A DNA stretch of 64,000 nt from Streptococcus minor DSM 17118 (GTDB taxonomy: Bacteria > Bacillota > Bacilli > Lactobacillales > Streptococcaceae). The translations under genes were made by a program, and so were the position numbers. The notes beneath the pieces are model-generated. The model had not been told where the DNA came from and searched no databases. It was given only the letters and a program-made list of their open reading frames with translations. The DNA lies in assembly GCF_000377005.1 (NCBI RefSeq), contig NZ_AQYB01000031.1:119991-183990 (forward strand), in the 5' to 3' direction. Of the stretch, positions 27,608-33,623 are shown in pieces. Numbering within the stretch: position 1 is the stretch's first letter; each line of letters starts with the position of its first letter.

Positions 27608-28450
27608 ATGCGCAACATTATTTTTTTGGATGTAGACGGAACGCTAGTGGACTATCACAACAGAATACCAGAATCAGCTATTAGGGCTATTCGAAAGGCG
27701 AGAAAAAATGGTCATCTAGTCTATGCCTGTACTGGCCGTAGCAGGGCAGAGATGCAACCAGAGCTTTGTGAGATTGGTCTAGATGGCATGATTGGAGGAA
27801 ATGGCTCCTATGTAGAACACCAAAATCAGGTCATCATGCACCAACTTATTTCTTTGGAAGATGCCAAGGCAGTTGTTGATTGGCTTCATGAGCGTGGTTT
27901 GGAATTTTACCTAGAAAGTAATAACGGACTCTTTGCCAGTGAAGGTTTTCGAGATCGAGCTCGTGAAACCATGAAGATATATGCGATGAACAAGGGCAAG
28001 TCAGCAGAAGAGGTAGCTCATCAGGAAACAGAAGATGTTTTACATGGTATCGTCTACGGTGGAGAACTATACCGCAATGATCTCAATAAAATCAGCTTTG
28101 TTCTTAATTCCTACCAAGATCATTTAGACTCAAAAGATGCCTTTCCTCAGCTAGAAGCAAATACTTGGGGTGGTCGTGGAGAAACAGCTCTTTTTGGAGA
28201 TTTAGGGGTGAAGGATATTGACAAGGCTCATGCAGTGGATGTGCTCTTACAGCATCTTGGAGACAAACGAGAGGCTACCATTGCATTTGGGGATGCCAAG
28301 ATTGACATTCCGATGTTGGAATACTGTGCGATTGGAGTTGCAATGGGGAATGGTGGACCTGAGATTTTGGCAATGGCCGACATGGTGACAGATGATGTGG
28401 AACACGATGGCCTTTACAATGCTTTTGAAAAATTAGGATTGTTGGATTAG
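27608..28450 (+). CDS. Cof-type HAD-IIB hydrolase
   Basis: 280 residues from ATG 27608 (GAGG upstream; the ATGs at 27578 and 27590 lack sites). DxDGT motif at the N-terminus (IIFLDVDGTLVDY), motif II in YACTGRS and motif IV in IAFGDAKIDIPML. The C2B cap lies between. The family acts on sugar phosphates or flavin and pyridoxal phosphates. It is the last chromosomal-looking gene before the mobile element. A TATAAT lies about 12 bases before the longest start. Confidence 0.88.
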   Translation: MRNIIFLDVDGTLVDYHNRIPESAIRAIRKARKNGHLVYACTGRSRAEMQPELCEIGLDGMIGGNGSYVEHQNQVIMHQLISLEDAKAVVDWLHERGLEFYLESNNGLFASEGFRDRARETMKIYAMNKGKSAEEVAHQETEDVLHGIVYGGELYRNDLNKISFVLNSYQDHLDSKDAFPQLEANTWGGRGETALFGDLGVKDIDKAHAVDVLLQHLGDKREATIAFGDAKIDIPMLEYCAIGVAMGNGGPEILAMADMVTDDVEHDGLYNAFEKLGLLD

Positions 28451-28714
28451 CAGTCTGGTCAAACTAATATTTTACAGAAGAAAGGGAAGTCCACAGTAGC
28501 TTCTCTTTTTACAGAAATCAAGGATGAACTCAACAAAACGGTATTAAAGGGGCGTTGGTTTAGTTCGGTCATTGATGATAAGTATGGGAAATAGCATCAA
28601 TAACTGGTGATAGTACCCAAAAAAGCTGGGCCAATAACAATATTACACTCAGCAGTCTAAATAATCGGAGTTCATGCATCTATACAAAAAGGCAGTCAAG
28701 TTGACTGCCTTTTA
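28451..28714 (+). other. Gap at the left side of the mobile element, possible gene remnant
   Basis: 264 bases. A 28-codon stretch (28511-28594) reads FTEIKDELNKTVLKGRWFSS and ends at a TAG, with no start or ribosome site; it may be the remains of a coding sequence. The element's left end should lie in or near this gap, but I could not find a target duplication. Confidence 0.3.
28687..28713. terminator. Bidirectional terminator at the left end of the element
   Basis: AAAAGGCAGTC-AAGTT-GACTGCCTTTT. It starts two bases past the stop of the minus-strand Zn-ribbon gene and has T on both outer sides. Confidence 0.75.
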
Positions 28715-28852
28715 CTATCTTTCACTAAAGGAGATTTCGTAGTTATACATTGTGCAACTAGAGTTTCTACAAACTTTTATTACTTTTCCTCGTTCTGATA
28801 TTTCGCGATAAAAGGAAAGCACAGTGCCACATTTGGAACATTTTGGAGTCAT
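28715..28852 (-). CDS. 45-residue zinc-ribbon protein
   Basis: Read on the minus strand from ATG 28852 to TAG 28715, with AGGAG 8 bases upstream. MTPKCSKCGTVLSFY carries C5xxC8; VCRNSSCTMYNYE carries C28xxxxC33. Two paired cysteine knuckles suggest a zinc ribbon. There is no further recognisable domain. Last gene of a four-gene minus-strand run in the element; it ends against a terminator. Confidence 0.6.
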   Translation of the reverse strand: MTPKCSKCGTVLSFYREISERGKVIKVCRNSSCTMYNYEISFSER

Positions 28853-28866
28853 ATAAATTCTCCTGT

Positions 28867-28977
28867 CTAAATCTTATTATTGCAATTACCGCAACGTTCC
28901 GCTCTGTCGCTTGTTTTTTTACCGCAAATAGGACATTCGATAGTTGCTTTAGTTATTATTTCTTTTGAGTGTATCAT
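28867..28977 (-). CDS. 36-residue zinc-ribbon protein
   Basis: ATG 28977 to TAG 28867 on the minus strand. After a 13-residue lead it reads IECPICGKKTSDRAERCGNC, a CPxCG...CxxC zinc-ribbon pattern like those at the N-termini of many membrane or regulatory proteins, but here it stands alone. The stop is 15 bases before the next start. The ribosome site is poor (GATAAGT), so translation may be coupled to the gene upstream, whose stop is only 7 bases away. Confidence 0.5.
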   Translation of the reverse strand: MIHSKEIITKATIECPICGKKTSDRAERCGNCNNKI

Positions 28978-28983
28978 GACTTA

Positions 28984-29136
28984 TCACCATCCGCTTTTCT
29001 TTCGGCATTGATTATATTCATAAGTGCATCTATGACTTGAAAGGTTATATAAAATAGCATTTTTACATTCTATGCATTTATTTCCAGTGCCGCGAGTTTT
29101 CTCACAGGCACAATACCATTCGTTAAGATTACCCAT
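28984..29136 (-). CDS. 50-residue cysteine-rich protein
   Basis: ATG 29136 to TGA 28984 on the minus strand, with GGAGG about 10 bases upstream. Cysteines at 9, 11, 21, 24, 37 and 44 (WYCACEKTRGTGNKCIECKN, then HRCTYEYNQC). The CxxC pair and the even cysteine number suggest metal binding. It lies 16 bases downstream of the membrane-protein gene at 29153-29563 and is probably co-transcribed. No family recognised. Confidence 0.5.
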   Translation of the reverse strand: MGNLNEWYCACEKTRGTGNKCIECKNAILYNLSSHRCTYEYNQCRKKSGW

Positions 29137-29152
29137 AATAAAAACCTCCATT

Positions 29153-29563
29153 TTATTTCGGAACTATTGAGTTCAGTTCTTCTAATGTGTAACCACTTTG
29201 TGATTTTAGTTCTAACAATGCTAAATCTATTAGGGTTCGTGCGTCAGCCGTGTCTGTTCTCCAGCGAGTAACTTCTTCCAAATTTGGTATTACTTTATTG
29301 GTTAGTAATTGAACTAACCCTTCAATAGTTTCCTTTTCCTGAACTAAGTTCATGTATTCAGCACGGTCAGCTCCATTAAATCTTTCTCCTAATTCATTTA
29401 GGTCGGCTAATAATTCTAATCTAGATGTCTTAGCTCTGGATAATATATCATTAGCTAACGACACTATCTCATTATATTTAGTGGTCGCAGATTGATTCAT
29501 ACTGCTTTTAACCCACCAAAATACACCGCCAATTACTACCAACCAAAATATAAATGCTCCCAT
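29153..29563 (-). CDS. Single-pass membrane protein with helical domain, unknown
   Basis: 136 residues on the minus strand; ATG 29563 has a strong GAGGAGG. A hydrophobic N-terminus (MGAFIFWLVVIGGVFWWV) is followed by an all-helical region (NEIVSLANDILSRAKTSRLE, EYMNLVQEKETIEGLVQLL). Size and layout recall LemA-like proteins, but the LemA motif is absent, so I give no family. First gene of the minus-strand operon with the three small Cys-rich genes. Confidence 0.6.
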   Translation of the reverse strand: MGAFIFWLVVIGGVFWWVKSSMNQSATTKYNEIVSLANDILSRAKTSRLELLADLNELGERFNGADRAEYMNLVQEKETIEGLVQLLTNKVIPNLEEVTRWRTDTADARTLIDLALLELKSQSGYTLEELNSIVPK

Positions 29564-29865
29564 ATTTTCCTCCTCACAATTTTTGGTAAAACAGTATGTG
29601 TAAACGTTTTTTATATTTCATGAAGTCTGCCTTTCTTATTTATTTTCACCCCAAAACCCCTGCTACAATAGAGGGTTGAGCGTGTTTTAGTTAACGGTCG
29701 TTAACTAAAACAATGAAAAATCAAAAAATGCCAACTTGACGAATACCTTGAAACCCCGTCAAATCAACATTTTGAATATTTTTTATTGATAACTTTGATT
29801 GTTTTAACAAACGACCGTCTACTAAAACGTTTACATGCTTACTTTACCATTTTCCAATATATTCG
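29564..29865. other. 302-base gap with paired 28-base inverted-repeat sites
   Basis: Site 1, 29684-29711, is a perfect 13-bp inverted repeat around a GT centre (GTTTTAGTTAACG-GT and complement). Site 2, 29801-29828, matches site 1 at 23 of 28 positions when read in the opposite direction, with the CGGTCG core kept. Between them TTGACG (29736-29741) and CGTCAA (29757-29762) form another inverted pair. The pattern is that of recombination sites for the adjacent serine recombinase, or protein-binding sites for relaxation or replication. No reading frame is seen. Confidence 0.55.
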
Positions 29866-30557
29866 TCAACTGTTTTTTATAATTTTTATCCTGTTCGTTC
29901 GGATATTATTACGATTGAGAACGCTATAAATTGTAGCGGTGGAAACGTGGAATTGTTTGGATAATTGGCGAATGGGTATATCAGTTAGTAGGTAATCTTG
30001 GATTATCTGATTCTCTAGTTCTTTTGAGATTCCTTTATTGCCAAGTTTCACGCCTCTTTCTCGTGCTTTTCTGAGCCCGTCTTTAGTTCTGTTGCGGATT
30101 GACTCCAATTCCCATTCAGCGACATAGCCGAGAATGAGACAGAAGAATTTTCCAGTTAGAGAGTTGGTTTCAATATTTTCTTGTAGGCTTTTTAACTGAA
30201 TTGAGTGAGTGGTTAATTCTTGGATGATGTCAGATAACTGAAACATTTTCCGAGTTAAGCGGTCTAGTTTATATACTACAAATGTTACTTGAGTATTATT
30301 ACCCGCAAGAGCTTTAGCTACCTTCATCGCTTTATTAAGTCTTGGCCTGTCTGTTTTTCCGCCAGAGTCTTTCTCGATGAAGATAATATCGCAATCTTTG
30401 AGCGCTTCTTTTTGAACTTCCAAGCCTAATTCTTGTCTATTGTCACTAGAGCTAACACGAGCGTAGCCAATCTGAACCGAAGTCTTGTTTTTGAATTTAT
30501 TGATATAGTATTTTGTCACGATTTCTCCTTTGCTTAACTTTGATATTGTAGCAGGGG
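29657..30557. repeat. 14-bp inverted repeats flanking the small recombinase gene
   Basis: CCCCTGCTACAATA at 29657-29670 (plus) and the same sequence at 30544-30557 (minus). Each contains TGCTACAAT, an extended -10. The minus-strand copy is correctly placed to drive the recombinase gene; the plus-strand copy points into its 3' side. Confidence 0.55.
29866..30519 (-). CDS. Small serine recombinase (resolvase/invertase family)
   Basis: 217 residues from GTG 30519 (AAAGGAG upstream); the longer ATG start at 30618 adds an unrelated 33-residue lead without a site. Catalytic domain with the nucleophile in IGYARVSSSDNRQELG, the arginines of VVYKLDRLTRKMFQLSDII, and the helix-turn-helix at the C-terminus (IRQLSKQFHVSTATIYSVLN). 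Such proteins resolve dimers or invert DNA. Sites like those at 29684 and 29801 would fit as its substrates, which is inference. Confidence 0.88.
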   Translation of the reverse strand: MTKYYINKFKNKTSVQIGYARVSSSDNRQELGLEVQKEALKDCDIIFIEKDSGGKTDRPRLNKAMKVAKALAGNNTQVTFVVYKLDRLTRKMFQLSDIIQELTTHSIQLKSLQENIETNSLTGKFFCLILGYVAEWELESIRNRTKDGLRKARERGVKLGNKGISKELENQIIQDYLLTDIPIRQLSKQFHVSTATIYSVLNRNNIRTNRIKIIKNS

Positions 30558-30658
30558 GATGGAGATTGGTTAAGTAGTGCGAGAGGCGGTAAAGAGAAAC
30601 CTTGTTAAATAAAAACATTACTATATTTTCGTTTGATATATTGATTGAAAATTGTATC

Positions 30659-30687
30659 TTGACTTTGGCTGAGATTTCGTTTAGAAT
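30659..30687 (+). promoter_or_regulatory. Consensus promoter of the structured RNA
   Basis: TTGACT (30659-30664), 17-bp spacer, TAGAAT (30682-30687). Predicted start near 30694. Confidence 0.75.
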
Positions 30688-30693
30688 ATACTC

Positions 30694-30887
30694 AAGAATA
30701 AAAATATCGAGGGCGCGCGTATAAGATTAGTTAATCAGCAGGTTTGAGGAGTACTAATGTCTCTATAGGCTGAAATGACTACTTTCTTCATGGCTCTGCG
30801 GGGTTATGAAAATCTAATCAATTCAACTTATAGGATATTCAGGGCTACTCAAACGGCTGGAGACTAATCTTATATAGCGCGTTTTTT
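30694..30887 (+). ncRNA. Candidate structured RNA of about 194 nt, no known family recognised
   Basis: Promoter on the left, T6 run at 30882-30887 on the right. The ends pair: TATAAGATTAGT (30720-30731) with ACTAATCTTATA (30863-30874), extended by CGCGC (30714-30718) with GCGCG (30877-30881). Inside, CAGC (30736-30739) pairs with GCTG (30856-30859) and GTTTGAG (30742-30748) with CTCAAAC (30848-30854). A further hairpin is TTCAT (30787-30791) with ATGAA (30806-30810). No open frame of length. It could be a trans-acting RNA (6S-like rod) or a leader that attenuates the membrane-protein gene at 30986. An inner CTAATC (30813-30818) could compete with the 3' strand for GATTAG. Confidence 0.6.
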
Positions 30888-30926
30888 CATTAAAAAAGGG
30901 GTGATGTCTGGAGTGTTAAACTTGTA

Positions 30927-31343
30927 TAGATAGATGAAGCGGATAGGTCGTCTTTAAACTAGAACTTTAAAGGAGGAAAAGACCTATGAGAAGAATTATC
31001 AAGTTCTTATTTTGTGCGGTAACTTTAAAAACGCTACTCTTTTTTGGAGATGGCGGACTAGAGCAAAGCGCTGAGAGCAACCTATTCTTCATTGAAATTG
31101 GCGAAAATCTTGCGCAGACTATACAGCCGATAACTAGTGCGTTAGTCGAACACTTTTACTTAACTGCCCTTATCGCAATAGTAGCACTTATACTTTTTGC
31201 GATTATTACAATACTGAAATATTCAAACAAGGCGAGCCCTGACGATACAACAAATAAAAAAGAGAAAAAAATTAGCGCTATCATATTGAAGATAGCACTA
31301 AAACTTAAAATATATAAATAGACGACATAACTTCATCTATCTA
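30927..31343 (+). repeat. Complementary 5'/3' flanks around the small membrane-protein gene
   Basis: TAGATAGATGAAG (30927-30939) is exactly complementary to CTTCATCTATCTA (31331-31343). Inside it, GTCGTC (30947-30952) is complementary to GACGAC (31321-31326), the latter touching the stop codon. The two pairs are properly nested, so the mRNA ends can form a 19-bp long-range stem. Confidence 0.75.
30986..31321 (+). CDS. Small membrane protein of the element, unknown; possible toxin-like gene
   Basis: 111 residues, AAAGGAGG ribosome site. A moderately hydrophobic N-terminus (IIKFLFCAVTLKTLLFFG), a short loop, one clear transmembrane segment (about 60-80, LTALIAIVALILFAIITIL) and a basic tail (KKEKKISAIILKIALKLKIY) with amphipathic character. 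No family recognised. Its mRNA would fold back on itself through complementary flanks at 30927-30952 and 31321-31343, and opposing promoters lie just downstream. Together these recall RNA-controlled membrane toxins, though the protein is longer than most of those. It might equally be an entry-exclusion or channel-accessory protein. Confidence 0.6.
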   Translation: MRRIIKFLFCAVTLKTLLFFGDGGLEQSAESNLFFIEIGENLAQTIQPITSALVEHFYLTALIAIVALILFAIITILKYSNKASPDDTTNKKEKKISAIILKIALKLKIYK

Positions 31344-31346
31344 CCC

Positions 31347-31380
31347 AATCATCAAATCTGGCGGGATTTGATGATTTTTA
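31347..31380 (+). terminator. Terminator of the small membrane-protein gene
   Basis: AATCATCAAATC (31347-31358), 6-nt loop, GATTTGATGATT (31365-31376), then TTT-A. Confidence 0.85.
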
Positions 31381-31741
31381 TTATGTACTAAAACATTTTT
31401 TAATATAGAGAATATTCAGACAACTGTGGATATAACCACAGTCTCACTATTATCTATAAAGAACAAATGTTTCTCGTTTTTCGTATTCTATATCTCTCGA
31501 AATAAAACACTTGCAACATTATATCACAGTTCGAAAATAATTGCAATATCGAAAACGTATTTTGTATTTTTCGAAAGTGTAATAAGATTGTTAAATTTGT
31601 AGTTGACAATTGTTCGTCTTCTACTCTTCAATTATATCACATATTTCGAAAAGTAGTCAAAAATAACCTGAGATGAAACCGTTTTGTTTTATTTCAGAAA
31701 GAATTGTTAGGCTTTTCTGTTTTTTTACAGAAAATATAGGT
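31381..31741. promoter_or_regulatory. 361-base control region: two minus-strand promoters and repeated TTCGAA boxes
   Basis: Minus-strand promoter 1: TTGACT (31660-31655), 18-bp spacer, TATAAT (31636-31631). Minus-strand promoter 2: TTGCAA (31546-31541), 17-bp spacer, TATAAT (31523-31518). Both spacers hold TTTTCGAA and end TGTGA before TATAAT. TCGAAA boxes occur at about 31498, 31531, 31549, 31571 and 31646. A hairpin ACTGTGG-ATATAA-CCACAGT lies at 31421-31440. Transcripts from these promoters run left, against the 3' end of the membrane-protein gene. No reading frame is seen in them. Confidence 0.6.
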
Positions 31742-32854
31742 TCAATTCTTTCTCAGGTTCAATATAGTAAACAACAACACTTCACTATCATTCAACTGCT
31801 TAGCACCTCCAACCGTTAACTCGATATTATCCTTATCCGCAAAACTCCGCTCTTCAAGATATTCCACTGTGTCATTTGTCAGATGTATCATATCTTTCAT
31901 CTTTTGGGTGGTATAGTCGTAACTAGATTTTATAGATACCGCCATGCTTTCTATCATGAATATCTTTCCGATTGCTTCTTTAGGAAAATAGCGGTCTATC
32001 GCCTTGAATGCTTCATCCTTACTTTGATATAACCCCATGAGTAAAATAACTTTTGAGGCTGTTTGGAATTTTTCAGAGATAAACTCCTGGGTGCGTTCAT
32101 TGATGCTTCCGTTTTGGATAACAAAGCTATTTTGAATAATTGGCATTTTTAGGATTGAATCCCTGACAAGCAGGCGAAGAGAAGAAGAAGTTGTTAGGGT
32201 GTTGGTTAGTTCTGGATTATTCAACGCTTCTGTCGTGTAACATTCTATAAAATATCCTTGGTTGATTTTAGGGTTGGTCAGTATATTTTCAAATGTAGTT
32301 CTATGTGAGAAGGGGGTTAGCAAAATTTCGTTCTCTAAAAACTTCAAGATATTGTCTTGAATGATTTTAAAGTGCCTCAATTCATCGGTATCTTTTTGCG
32401 GAATGTTAGGCGCATTGACTAAATATATAAGTAGACTTGCAATAAATAGCTCATCTGTCTGAGCGTTGTTCAAAGTTTCAAGTTTAGTAGAACCAAAAAC
32501 CGCAAGAGCCTCTTTGTTGTATGAAGAAAGTTCATTTTTCGCCTTGGCTACTGCTTGCTTATAATTGAAATCTTCATTATCGTTTATTGACTCAAGAACA
32601 GAAGAAATTCTTTTGACCTGAAAATCATAATCGCTCAATGGGAGAGCTTCAATATAAAACTCTGGCACATTCTCCTCGCCAGTAAAAAGGCGGTTACTAG
32701 AAACTCTGTTTATTTCTGGGATAAATAAAGTTTTTGGGTTATTCTCACTAATTAGTCTGCTCAATATTGAATTTACGAAACTTTCTTGGTTTCGTTTTTT
32801 CTTTTCGCTTTTTTGTAGTATATAACAAAACCAACCAAGTCTAAATCGTGACAT
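31742..32854 (-). CDS. 370-residue protein of unknown family
   Basis: Minus strand, ATG 32854, CAAGGAG upstream. No transmembrane segment or signal is seen; the protein is largely helical and polar. Noted segments: MSRFRLGWFCYILQKSEKKK at the start, IEALPLSDYDFQVKRISSVL, LRLLVRDSILKMPIIQNSFV, and a C-terminal TVGGAKQLNDSEVLLFTILN. I recognise no catalytic motif. A TATAAT with a poor -35 lies at 32952-32947 on this strand, and an 18-bp palindrome sits between it and the gene. It may be an accessory or defence-type cargo protein; that is a guess from its place between the RNA block and the transfer genes. Confidence 0.6.
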   Translation of the reverse strand: MSRFRLGWFCYILQKSEKKKRNQESFVNSILSRLISENNPKTLFIPEINRVSSNRLFTGEENVPEFYIEALPLSDYDFQVKRISSVLESINDNEDFNYKQAVAKAKNELSSYNKEALAVFGSTKLETLNNAQTDELFIASLLIYLVNAPNIPQKDTDELRHFKIIQDNILKFLENEILLTPFSHRTTFENILTNPKINQGYFIECYTTEALNNPELTNTLTTSSSLRLLVRDSILKMPIIQNSFVIQNGSINERTQEFISEKFQTASKVILLMGLYQSKDEAFKAIDRYFPKEAIGKIFMIESMAVSIKSSYDYTTQKMKDMIHLTNDTVEYLEERSFADKDNIELTVGGAKQLNDSEVLLFTILNLRKN

Positions 32855-32924
32855 AGAAACTCCTTGAGATTTTTGAGATTTTTTGAATGATGATTGAGAT
32901 AACGGATATGGCTATAATAAAACC

Positions 32925-32942
32925 ATAAGTTAGCTAACTTAT
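32925..32942. promoter_or_regulatory. 18-bp perfect palindrome, likely operator of the divergent region
   Basis: ATAAGTTAG-CTAACTTAT. It lies between the divergent starts at 32854 and 32976, just downstream of a plus-strand TATAAT at 32913-32918 (preceded by TGG). TTGAGATAA (about 32894-32902) and TTATCTCAA (32939-32947) add an outer inverted pair. Confidence 0.6.
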
Positions 32943-32975
32943 CTCAATTATATCACTTCAAAAGGAGAAAATCAC

Positions 32976-33242
32976 ATGACTCATTCACTCTCAAAACGCT
33001 CACAATCTTCTCAGCCCTTGGCGCAAGTTGCCAGCCCATATCAATTGGAAGTCGCTCGCAAGCTCAGTCAGTCTATGGCGGATAATCAGGCGCGAGAGCT
33101 TCTGGCGACAGATATTCTGTATAAGGTAGGAAATCTGGCGCTGATTCAAGCTGAAATCTTGAAAAACAACCCCGAAGCCCGTGACTATACCGATTATATC
33201 TTGCGTGCTTTCACACATTACACGACCCAACATTTGAAATAA
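32976..33242 (+). CDS. Small cytoplasmic protein of the element (88 aa), unknown
   Basis: 88 residues with AAAGGAG upstream. A Ser/Gln-rich start (SLSKRSQSSQPLAQVASPYQ) is followed by helices (LEVARKLSQSMADNQARELL, LYKVGNLALIQAEILKN). No family recognised. It opens the plus-strand operon that leads, through two small membrane proteins, to the coupling ATPase, so a role in DNA processing for transfer is possible by context alone. Confidence 0.6.
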   Translation: MTHSLSKRSQSSQPLAQVASPYQLEVARKLSQSMADNQARELLATDILYKVGNLALIQAEILKNNPEARDYTDYILRAFTHYTTQHLK

Positions 33243-33252
33243 GGAGGCTCTT

Positions 33253-33465
33253 ATGAATATCTATTTCTGGTTTTCCTTGGCGTGGGGAGTTCTTGCCGTC
33301 TTGTTGTTCTTGTGGGACTGTTTAGAAGAAGATTCTTCCGACCGTTCTTCAAACTATTATTCTCCAGAAGAACAAGCCTTGGCGGAATATCTCGAAAAGA
33401 AACAAGCGATTAACGAGATTTACCTCAAAGCACACGCCGAACTCTTGAAGTCTTACAAGCGATAA
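33253..33465 (+). CDS. Small single-pass membrane protein (70 aa)
   Basis: 70 residues: one N-terminal membrane segment (IYFWFSLAWGVLAVLLFLW, 3-21) followed by an acidic, Ser-rich cytoplasmic part and a helical end (EKKQAINEIYLKAHAELLK). AAGGAGG ribosome site, 10 bases after the previous stop. No family recognised. Confidence 0.6.
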   Translation: MNIYFWFSLAWGVLAVLLFLWDCLEEDSSDRSSNYYSPEEQALAEYLEKKQAINEIYLKAHAELLKSYKR

Positions 33466-33623
33466 AATGCCCAACTTGGATTAGACAAAAGGACAAAATA
33501 TGTTCTAATAAACTACTGTTTATCTATTCAAAATTTATTCCAATCGCTCGAAAAGTTGCCAAAACTCAATTTCGAATTTTCCCAAACTTGGTGTATAACT
33601 GAAAGCAAGAAAGGAGACCAGCT

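Larger units (their letters stand above)
30520..30985 (+). other. 466-base gap holding a promoter, a structured RNA and an mRNA leader
   Basis: The left 140 bases carry the recombinase promoter (minus strand). The rest carries the plus-strand RNA unit at 30659-30887 and then the leader of the gene at 30986. No reading frame of note. Confidence 0.6.

Noticed and set aside
30713..30881. Structured RNA as a tmRNA, tracrRNA or group I intron
   Set aside because: No tRNA-like ends or tag frame, no CRISPR genes or repeats nearby, and no convincing intron core or split exon.
31604..31631. Plus-strand TTGACA at 31603-31608 as a promoter
   Set aside because: A perfect -35, but no -10 at 16-19 bases; the nearest TATAT is about 24 bases away.
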